Positions 1 to 49,870 are shown, numbered from the stretch's first letter. The stretch is 64,000 nt of DNA from Rhodeus uyekii (GCA_037043235.1 JAWRVZ010000054.1:997501-1061500), one strand, 5' to 3'. The notes: generated from the letters alone by a model not told the origin. Numbers and translations: made by a program.

Positions 1-19
1 TCATTAAGAATCCCAGGAT

Positions 20-305
20 GTCCTTCGCAAGAGTAGGGGTGTAACCCCGGCATCCCGGCCAAATTTGTCCATCATGGCTTCCTAACCATCCCCTTTCTCT
101 GATTGGCTTCATCACTCTCCATCACTCTTCATGTCTCCTCTCCACCAATAAGCTGGTGTGTGGTGAGCGTTCTGCGCAATATGGCTGCCGTCGCTTCATC
201 CAGGTGGATGCTGCACTCTAGTGGCGGTTGAGGAGATTCCCCCGTCCATTGTGAGCGCTTTGATAGTCTTTGATAAAGTGCTATATAAATGTAATGAATT
301 GTTAT
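20..305 (+). repeat. Teleost retroposon 3' fragment
   Basis: Contains 'gagtaggggtgtaaccccgg', 'atggctgccgtcgcttcatc', 'aggtggatgctgcact' and the tail 'gtgctatataaatgtaatga', phrases I associate with abundant fish LINE/SINE 3' regions. Family name not assigned. Confidence 0.55.
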
Positions 306-405
306 TACTTACATTTGTTTGATGACCTGAAACATTTAAATGTGACAAACAATGTGCATATATATTTTTGTTATTTATTTTTATCGTGAAATTATATCGT
401 TTATT

Positions 406-423
406 TGTGTGTGTGTGTGTGTA

Positions 424-479
<56 letters not shown>

Positions 480-480
480 A
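406..480. repeat. (GT)n(TA)n(CA)n self-complementary microsatellite
   Basis: A GT run turns into a TA run of about 17 units and then a CA run, so the block is a near-perfect inverted repeat that could extrude as a hairpin. Confidence 0.9.
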
Positions 481-583
481 AAAAAAGAATAATAATAAAA
501 ACTATATATACACACAAAATAAAACAATAAAATTAATAGTTAAAAACAATTATGTACATATACACACACACAAAATATATATA

Positions 584-1176
584 CAGTAGTACCTCAAGAT
601 ACGAAAGGCTCAACTTACAAAAAATCCAAGTTACGAAAGCAAAGACGAAAATTTGTACTGCTCTACATACGAAAAGTTTTCAAGATACGAAAGGTTTCTG
701 AAAGTCCGAGATTCGCCCCGTAACAATTTTGAAACTCGCGCTGCACGCCGCCATCTTAATTATAGTAGACTCGCCACCATCCTCCTGCTCTCCCATTGGT
801 TCCTGATGCTAGCCAAGCCATGAGATCCTTCTCTCTAATTGGACAGCATCCCTCCCATCATGCATCTTCTATACGTACGTGCTGGCGTGCTTTAGCTCAG
901 CCACTCCGCACCCGAAACCGAAACTTTGTCATTGTCCTCCTCCTCCTCTGCCGCCTCTTTTGGAGATAGCCTCACTCGAAAGGTAAGCTTCGACATTTTA
1001 CGTTATTTCATTGTTTATAGGTCAATTTAGCTTTATTATGAAATTTAATGGGGTGTTTTTGGAGGGCTTGGAACGGATTAGCCATTTTACATGTAAAATG
1101 TGTTCCAAGATACGAAAAACTCATTATACGAAGACCGCCTCGGAACGGATTAATTTCGTATCTCGAGGTACCACTG
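584..1176. mobile_element. Pogo/Tigger-like MITE, 'GATACGAAA' subfamily, copy 1
   Basis: Begins cagtagtacctcaagatacg and ends with its inverted match, cgtatctcgaggtaccactg, flanked by TA on both sides. The 593-bp interior has no intact transposase. Same subfamily as 50734-51375. Confidence 0.8.
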
Positions 1177-1310
1177 TATATTTTTATAATTATTATTACA
1201 TTTTATAATTTATGCCAATTCCGTTTCTGTTATTAATCTGCTTTGATTTTGCACTTAACCCACATGCTCACAACCGCTGTAAACATTGTCTAATGTAGGT
1301 CAGCTGTGTA

Positions 1311-1359
<49 letters not shown>

Positions 1360-2339
1360 TTGAAAGAGAATCGTCTGCTGGATGTTGATGAAGGCAGAGG
1401 CAGTGAGGCTGATTTTGTGATGTTTCTCGGGGTTGTGTAGTTTCTGCACTGATGGCGGCTCTAGTCTTTCTCTGTGCTTGGGATTGTTTTTGCATGGCTT
1501 TTCAAACATTGTAATATCTAGTATCCCCCAAAATAATGACTCCAATATATAAAGACAGTTTTGTCACAATATGGCAAAGCCTTTGATTTGGCAATGCTTT
1601 TAAAGCAATCCCATAATAATCCCAGCAGTGGGACCCTCTGAATCCATCCTTCACTAGCTACATGTGATTCTCACAATACATGCAACATGCTTCAGTTTAT
1701 CAGAGAGGATTTCATACTGTAAAAAAACAGTTTTACTGTATTTATGATTTCATAAATTTAGCTTTAATCACATGAATAAATGACACTTTACTATATATTC
1801 ACATAGAAAACAGCTGTTTTACACTGATATAATATTACACTTTTACTGTATTTATCTAATAAATTCAGCTTTAATCACAGGAATAAATGACACTTTACTA
1901 TATATTCACATAGAAAACAGCTGTTTTACACTGATATAATTTTCAGAATTTTTGTGTATGTTTTATTAATATTTTGAATTGTATGTTTAATTTTAATTGG
2001 TGTTAAAGGTTTAGTAATTTATTTGTTTTGTTATTTGTTTAGTTTTTACAAATTTTTATTTCAGTTTTGGTTTAGTACATAAAGTTAAATGAAATAAAGC
2101 TGAAATAAAATAATTTAAATTATTTTAAGTTAGTTTTTTTATTCCAAGTAATGAAATATAGTTTTTATAAATGTAATTTTATTCTATATAAATAATTAGT
2201 TTAGATATATTATTTATTTCAGTTTTTATTTAATCCATTTTAGTACATCAGTTTTTTTATTTATTTCATTAGTTTATGGTTGTATTCGACTCTGATGTTG
2301 TTCCTCCATGATCTGCATGTGCATCAAATCCCACAACCA
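1177..2339. other. Upstream flank without a recognised gene
   Basis: Holds a (GA)n microsatellite at 1318-1358, two copies of a dispersed repeat at 1714-1940, and AT-rich low-complexity DNA to 2275. None of the first exons of the long JIP4 isoform (RH1 domain) is visible. Confidence 0.6.
1714..1940 (-). repeat. Dispersed ~120-bp 'ACAGCTGTTTTAC' repeat, two tandem units
   Basis: Two direct units share 'cacatagaaaacagctgttt' and 'acactgatataat'. The same unit recurs three times at 27570-27910 and 42800-42905 (opposite orientation) and at 43381-43490 (this orientation). Confidence 0.75.
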
Positions 2340-2597
2340 ATCATCTGTGCGACGGAAACCTGGAAACCATAGAGAACTAGCGCAGAAGTGACAGAGCGGC
2401 TCGTTTAGCTGCAGCGCAGGGAGAGGAAGAGGGAAAACAACACGCTTCGGGAAGACCGCGGCTGTGTGTGTGTGTGTAAGGGGGGGGATGATGTCACAGC
2501 ACTGAAAGGCTGCAGATCTCACACACACACACACAGATTCTCGTGCTGTGCCGGCGTGGATGGGATTGTTTGGGGGGTGGCGGGTGCGCTGGCAGCC
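2340..2597 (+). promoter_or_regulatory. spag9: CpG-enriched alternative promoter / 5' UTR of the short spag9 isoform
   Basis: The stretch is markedly richer in CpG and GC than the AT-rich DNA on either side, and leads directly into the alternative first exon. It contains two CA/GT simple repeats (2463-2477 and 2520-2536) in the presumed leader. No TATA box is evident. The start site is not determinable from sequence; a CpG-type dispersed start is inferred. The initiating ATG has G at -3 (gcagccATGa). An in-frame upstream ATG at 2466 would add 44 residues, partly CA-repeat-encoded (SHTHTHR), and is not favoured because the family starts MSPGCM. Confidence 0.55.
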
Positions 2598-39391
<36,794 letters not shown>

Positions 39392-39935
39392 CCTTCGACC
39401 CTCTTCCTCCGCTCCGCTTTATTTCAGACGTTTAAGCATTGGATTCTAGTTTCTCTCATGCAGATGATGATTAAGTTTGTTTGAACGAAGGTTTCGCACA
39501 TCGTTCCTGTTCCTTCACACAATCAGGATGGCAAGTAATGTTAGCGACGTGACGGCCCACAATGCACTGCGTCTGCAGCTGTGTTCAGTGGGATCCTCAT
39601 ATGAATGTCACCAAAACTCCAGCCCATGATGGACTCCAGATCTCTCGCTCCCCCGATCCCCGCCATCATGTCGAGCGCTGTACGTTTGGTCTTTTTTAAC
39701 ACTAGAGCAGTTTTGGAAGGAAAGCGTATTTTTACGGTCTTTTGTACGCGTCTTTTAGACTCTAATCTGCTGCTCTGCTTGTTTGCAGTCGTTCGTTCTC
39801 TCCAGGAGAGCAGGAACAACTTCCTGTCGCAAACTAGCCGTGGCGGTATTTATTTCTATGAACCGGCTTTTGCAGTTCAGAATGTAACTCTGTACATTGA
39901 ATATAAATATATAAAAACACAAGTATGTATATGAA
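39392..39935 (+). other. spag9: spag9 3' UTR (end approximate)
   Basis: Non-repetitive sequence after the stop. No canonical AATAAA is visible in the next 700 bp. A variant AATATA/TATAAA cluster at 39900-39915 is the best poly(A) candidate before repeats begin near 40190. The 3' end is therefore a guess. Confidence 0.45.
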
Positions 39936-40191
39936 ACGTAGACTGCTTGATTTTATTTTTGGATAATGATGATCAGTCTTTACTGGCGATGGAAAAGCAC
40001 CGTGGATGAGCTATGCACTATTTTTTTACCGGACAGCAGGGATGCGTGTGTTTCTGCGGTGAACCGTCCCGTCATGACATCTGCGTGTCCCTTAAACATG
40101 TCCCTCTCATCTTAGCCTTAATCTATTAAACTGACACTTTTGGGGAACTTGCTGTGTTTTACTATTATTATTATTTTGAGAATGCAAAATA

Positions 40192-40192
40192 A

Positions 40193-40223
<31 letters not shown>

Positions 40224-40290
40224 GTGTGTGAGAGTGAGCGAGCGAGAGTGTGTGTGAAAGGTAGAGTGTGTATGTTTGTGTGAGATAGAG

Positions 40291-40336
<46 letters not shown>

Positions 40337-40375
40337 TGTGTGTGTGTGAGCGAGAGAGAGAGAGAGAGAGAGAGA

Positions 40376-40410
<35 letters not shown>

Positions 40411-40441
40411 TGTGTGTGTGTGTGTGAGCGAGAGAGAGAGA
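40192..40441. repeat. Alternating (GT)n and (GA)n microsatellite cluster
   Basis: At least six switches between GT and GA runs in 250 bp, with gagcgagcgag punctuations. Confidence 0.9.
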
Positions 40442-41317
40442 GTCTTAATCTATTAAATTGATGCTTTTGGGGTTCTTGCTGTTTTACTATTATTGTTATT
40501 TTTAATAATTTACAAGATGATTTATTGACGCTTGACTGAGAAATAACCATAAAACAATCATTCTCAAGTGAATCACTGCATTAAATTAATCTAACGGCTC
40601 GTGCAAAAACAAAGGGATGCTTGAAAATGTGTTGATTTCATTGCAATAGAAAGGAAGTTCAAAGATTTTAACTCCAGTTCCATAATAATAATGCTTTAAT
40701 GCTGGAAAGATTTTTCTTAGAGGTTTGTTCATATAATTCATAGAATTGCAGATTTTGTTGCAGAAACGAAGGCAGTTCAGTTCAGGATAAATCATTTGAG
40801 CAAAAGATTCAAATGTTTCACTTCATAACGGCAGAACCTGCATAACGAGCGTTGTTTGCAGTCGCTCGGATATTTGCTCTGAGCTGATTATATTCCACAA
40901 CACATTAACACCATTGTTTTGTATTCCAGTTTGCCTGAAACGTTATGTATAAACATGCAAATGACCTCATTAAATATGCGCTACTTAGCATACATTTCCA
41001 GAAAAGGAGTCTGAATACGGATGGAGCCGGATTCATGATTCTAGATTGATTTTGTTGCAGATTTCACTTTTTATCCCTCCTTGAATCAGAAAATAGCAGA
41101 ATTTGTTTTAATGTTTTTAGGAATAGAATATTCTAGAAGTCAGGTGAATGATTTATGAGCAAAACGTATATAGATATGATTTGCACGGAAGTGAAGTGGA
41201 AGATTTCTGCCTGAATCTCACCAGCTTTAGAGAGATTGTGTTGATATTGAAATCTCCATACGCAAATAGGCAAAGTGCAATAACATAAACACTGAAATGT
41301 GGATTTTGGATGTTTCA

Positions 41318-41459
41318 CTTTCCTGTGTCTCAATCAGTAGAGAGTAGTGCTTGCAACATCAAGGTCATGGGTTCGATTCCCAGGGAAAGCAAGAACTGAT
41401 TAGAATGTCAATGTGTTTCTTGAATGCAATGATAAACGTCTGATGAATGCATGAATGTA
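41318..41459 (+). mobile_element. SINE, plus strand, near full length
   Basis: 'tttcctgtgtctcaatcagt' head, 'gggttcgattcccagggaaa' B-box, tail 'aacgtctgatgaatgcatga'. Confidence 0.85.
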
Positions 41460-42109
41460 GTGACTGAGAAACTGTGTTCGGTGTGTTGTGTCTCAGTGTG
41501 TGTGAGTGAGTTGAGGAACAGGATTCTCCCGCAGGAGGGCAGGATTGAGCCGCTGTGTTTCTGCCTTTGAAATGACATTCAGTGAGGAAGGAGCTGCTCC
41601 TCCCCTTCCTGTGATTGGCTGCTGGCTGAGTACAAACAGTACATGTTCTCACACACACACACACACACACTATTGAACTTCTGAATCAGCACTCAGGCGC
41701 TCTGGAAGCTGATCAGCTGATCTGGAGCTTATGAAGAGTCTGACTTTTCTTCCTCATGGTGTTTCCAGCCAAACATGACCAGCCTGCAAACCTAAATCTC
41801 TCTAAATCTCGCACGAGCTCAGATCAATCACTTCCTCTAATTAATATATAAATCAAAACATCAAACAGATAGAACTGAAAGTCACTTTTTTGTTTTTTTA
41901 AATCAAACTAAGAGATTTAAGAAATGCGAGGTAGAGTTTTTGCTTTTGCCTGCATAATTTTCCAATTAAAACATTAATTGCAGGAATAGTTGTATCTTTA
42001 TAGTGACTGGTTATAATGAAAGAATCTAAGATATAAACTACGGGTCCAAAAACAAATGGATCGGTTTCATGCTTATTCCCACAAAATGGAAAGAAATACA
42101 CATCTCAAA

Positions 42110-42260
42110 TGTTTCCTCCTCTATTGTTCTGAATATTGGGTGAATCGCTTCAAAAACAAGAGCAAATGTGGGCGGGGCTTGATTGTGATTGGATGGTTGT
42201 GGTTTGCTATTGGTGGATCTCATGTGATTGACAGGTTGTTGCCCCGCCCTCATCATCAGA
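42110..42260 (+). repeat. Dispersed repeat B, copy 4
   Basis: 'tcctcctctattgttctgaa', 'aaatgtgggcggggcttgat', 'catgtgattgacaggttgtt', 'gccccgccctcatcatcaga'. Confidence 0.8.
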
Positions 42261-42799
42261 GAAGATGCTGTTGTTCTCATTCAGGATTAATAACAATCAT
42301 GACGAGTGTCAATAAATCATACTGCAATAAAAGAATGAGAGTTGTCTGTTGGGATATCATGAGTTTCTCCCACTTCATCCCCAGCAGAAATCATTGCTTT
42401 TCAGGGAAGACGTGTGGATGAAGCTCATCAAACATTCACAACAAGTATCCACCTAATCCCCGCATACTTCCACTCCCCCCCGCCCCCCAGATCTGTCCTG
42501 TCTTATGTAACTCGTCCAGCTGGTGTATCCACGGAGGTTTCCCAGGGATTAGCAAGCGTAACTGTCCAGACGCGATAAAAAACGCTGGAGGCTCCGACCT
42601 GCCGTGAGTTTCTATATCTGGAGAGGTTAGAGATGGACTGACCCTGATTTATCAGCTGCTGTTCCCTTCATAAAGCTTCTTAAACTGTCCAGGATTCATG
42701 ATATAAATGGTTATAGATACAAAAAGTCCACACATGCACTACTTTGTAGTTCAAAATAATTAATGTTGTTATTAAAAAAAAGTCTCAATCAAAGCTGCA

Positions 42800-42905
42800 A
42801 TCAAAAATACAGTAAAACAGTGTAATATTATATCAGTGTAAAACAGCTGTTTTCTATGTGAATATATAATAAAGTGTCATTTATTCCTGTGATTAAAGCT
42901 GCATT
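42800..42905 (+). repeat. Single 'ACAGCTGTTTTCTA' unit
   Basis: One unit of the repeat tandem at 27570, same orientation. Confidence 0.75.
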
Positions 42906-43380
42906 TGTTAGTGTTTGAGCTTCGGCAGATTGATATTGGATTCAGTTCCCGTCGTTCGGTTGCCTGGGAATGAGACGGGTGATATTTGCATTATTGGGAT
43001 TAAGATGTGTTACATAATGCAGCATCCCAGAGGTGCAAACCTGTCTGTCAACCCTTTCCCACTGGCCTTCCCTTCCATTGCCTTCATCTGTGCTTAATGA
43101 ATAACCAAAGCTGACGGTGAGAGACTGAGCATAATTATCCTTATGGAAACACATCTCTGCATGTTTATGGGGATTCTCACACAGAGACGTCCTCCACATA
43201 ATTGGGTACATGATGTGCAATGTGTCGTTTAAAGGAATGTAAAAGCAATTGGTCGCCGTGTCTTTAACATTCTTCATTTCTTTTTTTTGCCTTTTTATTA
43301 TTATGTGCATGCTCCTTTTATTATGTCATTGAATATTTAAACTATTAATGATTATTATTATCATTATTTGGGAGAAAATA

Positions 43381-43490
43381 CAGGAATAAATGACACTTTA
43401 CTATATATTCACATAGAAAACAGCTGTTTTACACTGATATAATATTACACTGTTTTACTGTATTTATCATCTAATAAATTCAGCTTTACA
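43381..43490 (-). repeat. Single 'ACAGCTGTTTTAC' unit
   Basis: One unit, opposite orientation to 42800-42905 and about 0.5 kb away, so the pair forms an inverted repeat. Confidence 0.75.
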
Positions 43491-45829
43491 GAGCGTCAGA
43501 GACTTCTTTAAAAGCACTCAATCTTTTGACCGGTACTGTTTGTAAAGCATCACGTGCGGCTCTGAAACAGGGAAACACATGCATGTGTGCCTCTGACAGT
43601 TATGGACACATTTGTCCTGTGAACTGAGCGAGTGATGAAATGTTGGGATTTGTGGAAGCTTGGCTGTGAGCCACTGACGTCAACTCTCCAGCGAACGCTA
43701 AATGTGTTTATATCAGGATTTGGGAAAATGCCAGCCGTCAGAGATCCTCCTCTTGATATAATCACACATCAGAGAACATTAGATCCATCCATCAGAACAC
43801 AGTGGATCTACGGTCATTCCATGAACCGAAAAAGCCTTCAATGTGCACTTTTGTTTAGTTTGAGCAGAAAATAAGTGTGTTATTGTGCGTCAGGTTTTAT
43901 GGATGGTCAGACGAGACTCTGTGTGGATCCAGACACTGACCTCCATGTGTGTCCGCCACCCTAATCCCACTTCCCACTGGAGAAGTTAGCGACAGAGAAG
44001 CAGTGGCTCTGCTTGCCCCTTGGCTATATAGAAGCTAGTTGTTTGGACTCAGAAGTGAGTCAGGAGTGAGACGGTCTTGCTGGACTTTGCTGAGATGAGT
44101 CAGTAGCCAGAAGCAGACCGGACTCTCTCGAAAACACACATATAATCAAGCTTCACACAGCCTGTGTCATGCCGGGCCTACCGGCCAGTTCGCCCGACTC
44201 AAGCATCTGTGCCCTCGGGTTTAGGACCGCGCTCAAAAATAGCTGTGAATAAATGACTGGAAACAACATATTAGCATAGCGATGTCCGAAGGGTCGTGTG
44301 ATTAGCATGACCGATGCCGTAACGACACCATTATGAGAACAAACTGCATGTTTGTCCATTGACGACCACTCAAAACTGGGAATTTTTGGATAATCATTAA
44401 TATCTGACTTAAACATGATCCTCAGAGCAATATTCTGCCCAAACATTACCATTATGTCATCATTTATTTACTTTAAACCAGCATGAGTTTCTTTTGAATG
44501 CAAAAGAAGGGTTGGTTTTACATTCCACAAGAACAATTGAACTATTTTTACATTTCAGCATTGAGCAGATGCTTTTATCCAAACCGACTCGAGAAGCAAA
44601 TTCACATCAGATAGAAACAGTCTTGGTTTTAAAGAAAAACAACGTGTTAAAATGAAGTTAAAACAGACACAAATATCTGACATTGGAGTAAAAGGAAAAA
44701 ACTTACTTTAAAGGGAAAACAAGATTATTTTTACGACCCTGTTGGCTAATATTTGCGTTTCTTTTCAGTATAAGCTCACAAAATAAGACTTTGTGTCATA
44801 TAATTTGCTTCTCCAGTAAATGCATCTTGATTTAAGAATGTTTCAATATTTGTATGGAAAATAAAACTAAATATTTTTTCATACTAGTGATATTGATTAA
44901 TGATTTTTTCCAATTTGTACATATAAGCCCTTTTTTAAAACTTGTAATCATAAACATAAAATGTATAGCAGAAATATATCCATATAATGTAATGCAGTGT
45001 TAATTATTCATATTTATTTAATGAGTTATTTATAATATAATTGCATGGCATTTTTCTTTTTTGGATGCACGATGTGATTGAAATTTAAACCGCACAATCT
45101 AATAATTGGGCTGTTATAGCTGTTTGCCTGTTGTGTTGTGTGCGAGAGATAAACACACAAACAAATGCGCATGGATTCTCCAGCCTGCAGCTTTGCTCAA
45201 TTAACGCCTTGATGGTGGAGCTGGACGTGTTTCCTTCTCCCACGGCGAGACCGGCTGCACGACAGCCTTGAAAACACACAGCTCTAGCATACAGTAGATG
45301 CTTCTCCACATTCACTCGTCTGCAGAGTGAGTATTGATCAGGAGAAGCTGGGGATATATTCATTTGCAGTCTTTCACAAGGCTGATATATAGTTTTAATG
45401 CTTTTGATAAAATCAAGCCACATACTGCTTTTTAATTGTCAAATAAGAGTGCAATAGTTTACAACCAGAACACAGTCATAAAATCACCCACAACCTCCAC
45501 TGCAATCACAGCACACAGTCATCTCACTGCAAAAACATGCTTGTACCTACCAAAACATACAATTCACAGCAGTTTCCAGCAGGAATAAACACTAGAGGCA
45601 GTAAAACAGCAACAGCTTTGATTCCTTTTCTCACAGAATGTGATTCCAGGGGCAGATTATTGATTTATAAAGATTTATATTCATGCAGTTTCTTGCTCAA
45701 CATTCTGTCATGAGCTGAAACCCTTTTCGTCTGCATCCCATAATGAGCTCTGTATATGTGTGATGTGAAGCGCCTTCAGAACATGTGCTATTAGGGATGT
45801 ACAATATATCGACCAACATATCAGTCATC

Positions 45830-46975
45830 ATTTTTAATGTTATCGGTATCGGTCGATATGTGTTAATTTAGAATGTTATCGGTTATCGGTCGATATGTGT
45901 TCATTAATAATGCTATCGGTATCGGTCGATACGTGTTCATATATAATGTTATCGGTATCGGTCGATATGTGTTCATATATAATGTTATCGGTATCGGTCG
46001 ATATGTGTTCATATATAATGTTATCGGTATCGGTTGATATGCGTTCATTTATAATGTTAACAGTCGATATAAGTTCATTTATAATGTTATCGGTATCGGT
46101 CAATATGCATTAATTTATAATGTTATCAGTAGATATGTGTTCATTTATAATGATATCGGTATCGGTCAATATGCGTTCATTTATAATGTAATCGGTATCG
46201 GTCGATATGTGTTCATTTATAATGTTATCATATCGGTCAAAATGCGTTAATTTATAATATTATCAGTCGATATAAGTTCATTTATAATGTTATCGTATCG
46301 GTCGATATGTGTTCATTTATAATGTTATCGTATCGGTCGATATGTGTTCATTTATAATGTTATCGTATCGGTCGATATGTGTTCATTTATAATGTTATCG
46401 TATCAGTCGATATGTGTTCATTTATAATGTTATCATATCGGTCAAAATGCGTTAATTTATAATATTATCAGTCGATATAAGTTCATTTATAATGTTATCG
46501 TATCGGTCGATATTTGTTCATTTATAATGTTATCGTATCGGTCGATACGTGTTCATTTATAATGTTATCGTATCGGTCGATATTTGTTCATTTATAATGT
46601 TATCGGTATCGGTCAATATGCGTTCATTTATAATGTAATCGGTATCGGTCGATATGTGTTCATTTATAATGTTATCATATCGGTCAAAATGCGTTAATTT
46701 ATAATATTATCAGTCGATATGCGTTCATTTATAATGTTATCGTATCGGTCGATATGTGTTCATTTATAATGTTATCGGTATCGGTCAATATGCGTTCATT
46801 TATAATGTTATCGTATCGGTCAATATGCGTTCATTTACACTGTTATCAGTCGATATGTGTTCATTTATAATCTAATCAGTATCAGTTGATATATGTTAAT
46901 TTATAATGTTATCAGTTGATATAAGTTCATTTATAATGTTATCGGTATTGGTCGATATGTGTTCATTTTTAACGC
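45830..46975. repeat. 33-36-bp ATCGGTATCGGTCGATAT minisatellite
   Basis: About 30 degenerate units of tataatgttatcggtatcgg followed by tcgatatgtgttcatt. Variants lose one 'gt' (atcgtatcggtc) or shorten to 'atcagtcgatataag', in clusters that imply block duplication. Confidence 0.95.
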
Positions 46976-48240
46976 TATAAAAGTTGCGAGATTGACGTTT
47001 CTGTTTTGGATAAATCTAAACAAGCTTTTAGCATCACTCACTGAACATTTCATTTGAAAGCGTCACAAAAACCTGTATTTTGACCCCTGAGTTGCATTAG
47101 ACAGGACCGACTGCATAGGCAGTGTGAGAGTGATTACTGTAAAACCAGCAGTGCGAGTGTGTTTGACAGGGCTTGTGTTTGTCAGTTTGCACACTATTGC
47201 TGACCTTTCCTGATGGCAGGATCTTCTCTATTTCACTGAAAATAGATGAAGTTGGTTTTAGTTTGCCAGCACTTCAGTCTTGCTTGGCGAGTGAAATACA
47301 ATCGCTCCTTGATAAGCATACATAATTGTGAAAAAGGACCCTTCCGACTTAAAATGGTGCTCATGCACTGGCTAAATTTGAGCTTGTACTAACATCTAAT
47401 GCCAATATCTGATTTCTTTGGTCACGTCCCCTTATTTTCAAGGTCTCTGATGGTTTGTGCGGTGAGAAGCTCTTGCCACAAATGATATCTGTGAGAAAAG
47501 CAGTGACGCTGATGTGGCATTAATACAATGCTCAGCTCTTTTATGAAGGATAAATTGAACTGGAAGTGCTAGTCGTCTTTATCCAACATGATCAAAACAC
47601 TTCAGCAGTGAATATGGCATTAAAAGGAACACAAAGGAAGATGTTTTGAAGGAGGATTTGTCTCTTTTGGCTCACACAATGAAAGTTAGAGCAACACTGA
47701 ACCCGTTGACTTTCAAACAATGAACAAAAACGCTGTCTTCTTTTGAGATCTTCGTTTTACTCTTTACATGATCAAACCACATGATGGTCTCAGATGCAAA
47801 TGAAAATACATGTATTATATAATGACGTTACGCTGTAGATAATCATATGTTTAGAGAGATGACCTCGCGCTTCATATGTGACTGATTTGCAATGCAGTCC
47901 GGCTAAAAAAGATCCAGAGAGTTTTAACCATTCAAATTATTTTAAACGCGGCCTAATTAGTCGCCGGTTTGATTTAGGTTGCTTTACAAATGGTCTTTCG
48001 GGAAGTGTTTGTTTAATATTGTGGATCATACAGTGGCCCCCAAATATGGAGCCAATAAATACAGGACCGACACAGATTTGCATGCGGACAAACTGACCTG
48101 GAGCGTCTCTGAATGTCTCCCTCATAGCGGGGCGTCTGATTGGCTGCCAGAAATAAAGGGTTTGTGTGCTTGAAGTGTGTTTGACGTGGGTTTCTGTTCT
48201 AGTGCCGTAGCTTGAGTGTGAGGTAATGAGATCTTCCCTG
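46976..48240. other. Intergenic region 2
   Basis: Largely unique, moderately AT-rich; open frames at 47880-48250 on both strands show no recognised homology. Nothing supported. Confidence 0.5.
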
Positions 48241-48243
48241 CTC

Positions 48244-48400
48244 AGGTTCACTTTGACCTGATTCTGTCACCACTAAAGCAGTTTTTCCATATTTCTGCTG
48301 GACACGCCAACAGATTCTTTGATTATGACATTTTGACAATCCCAAATATTTAATAATCATTTCAGCAGGTGTTCTGCAGCTCATATGAGCTCTTCCTATT
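48244..48400. repeat. Duplicated ~130-bp segment, copy 1
   Basis: 'ggttcactttgacctgattc', 'atatttctgctggaca', 'gttctgcagctcatatgagc'. Matches 49743-49870 in direct orientation, with small indels. Confidence 0.8.
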
Positions 48401-48654
48401 CACTTAACAATATTATATACTATAAATACATTTATTTTATATTATATATGTATGCAAAATCCAATTAGTTAAAAAACGATGGGATATATTTTAATGTTAT
48501 ATATTTTCTATATTTGAAATGTATATAAAAAAATCAAGTTACAATTCATAATAAAAAAATATAATAAATTCATTTGATGTTATATATTTTATAAGCATAA
48601 ATTTATATTAAAAAATCCAGTTGCACTACATAATGTAATAAATTAATAAATATA

Positions 48655-48992
48655 AGAATGTGTGATGCGGAGAAGACGAGGAGGCAGCTCTGCAGCACAC
48701 TCAGACTTTATTAACAGAAAATGAAGAAACAAAACACTTTAAATATAACTCAAAAGGCACACGAGGGTGCAAAACTCTGAACAGGAAGAGACACGGGAAG
48801 AACATCCACACACAACTAGACATCCTTGCCGACAAAGACAAAGGAACACAGGAGGGTATTTAAGGACAAACACGGGATAAGGACCAGCTGACGCGACTTG
48901 GGAAGTGATTAGACAGAGACGGGAGCGTGTAAGACCTGGAAGATACACAAAGGGACCCGGATGTTACAGACGCGACGAGACAATTGTAAATT
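48655..48992. repeat. Moderate-GC insert in the AT-rich array, unclassified
   Basis: 'gatgcggagaagacgagg ... ggacccggatgttacagacg'. It looks like a transposable-element fragment of a common fish type; the flanking array resumes on both sides. Family not assigned. Confidence 0.5.
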
Positions 48993-49742
48993 TATATACA
49001 AAATCCAGTTACAGTTCATACTGTAATACATTTATTGTATATTATATCATTTCTAATAATTTTAAATGTATATAAAAAAATCCAGTTACAGTCCATAATA
49101 TAATATAATTATTAATTTTATATTTTATAACAATTTTACATGTATTTGCAAAATTCAGTTACAGTTCATAATATAATAAATTAATTTGATATTGTATATT
49201 TTATAAAAACAGTACATTTATATAAAAAAATCCAGTTACAGTTCATAATATAATAAATTAATTTGATATTTTATATTTTACAAAAACACTACATTTATAT
49301 AAAAAAATCCAGTTACAATTCATAAAATAATTTAAGTTGATATTATATATTTATAATAATTATAAATGTATATAAAAAATCCAGTTACAGTTCATAATAT
49401 AATATAATACATTTTATATGTTTTAATAATTGTACATTTATGTTACAGTTCATAATATTATTAATTTGATATGATATATTTTATAAATATATAAAAAACA
49501 GTTTAGAATATAAAATAAGTTGATGTTATATATGTATAATAATTATACATATACATATATATATATATATATGATTATCATTCCAGTTACATAATAACTG
49601 GTTCATAATATAATATAAAATATGTATATGTAAATATATTATTTTAAAATAATATTATAAAATAAATTTACTGCCAACATGACATATATATTTTATCCTA
49701 ATTTTTAAACATTCTGCTTCCACTATGACTGACATCTGCTCC

Positions 49743-49870
49743 GGTTCACTTTGACCTGATTCTTTTTCTCCATATCTCTGCTGGACAGATTCTTTGATCA
49801 TGACGATTATTCCCAAATATTTACCGATCATTTCAGCACGTGTTCTGCAGCTCATTTGAGCTCCTTTCTT
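49743..49870. repeat. Duplicated ~130-bp segment, copy 2
   Basis: Direct repeat of 48244-48400 ('acctgattctttttctccat', 'gttctgcagctcatttgagc'). Confidence 0.8.

Larger units (their letters stand above)
39936..45840. other. Intergenic region 1
   Basis: No exon with recognisable homology. Holds GT/GA microsatellites (40192-40441), a SINE (41318-41459), repeat B (42110-42260), two 'acagctgtttt' repeats (42800-42905, 43381-43490) and a foldback-type repeat fragment (44560-44880). The remaining stretches are featureless by eye. Confidence 0.6.

Noticed and set aside
1011..1236. Frames inside the GATACGAAA MITE repeated at 51210
   Set aside because: Both copies give the same short peptides, but these are non-autonomous elements and the frames overlap the TIR.
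2466..2597. Upstream in-frame ATG giving a 44-residue extension of spag9 exon 1
   Set aside because: The extension is partly encoded by CA repeats and the vertebrate isoform starts at MSPGCM; poor support for use.
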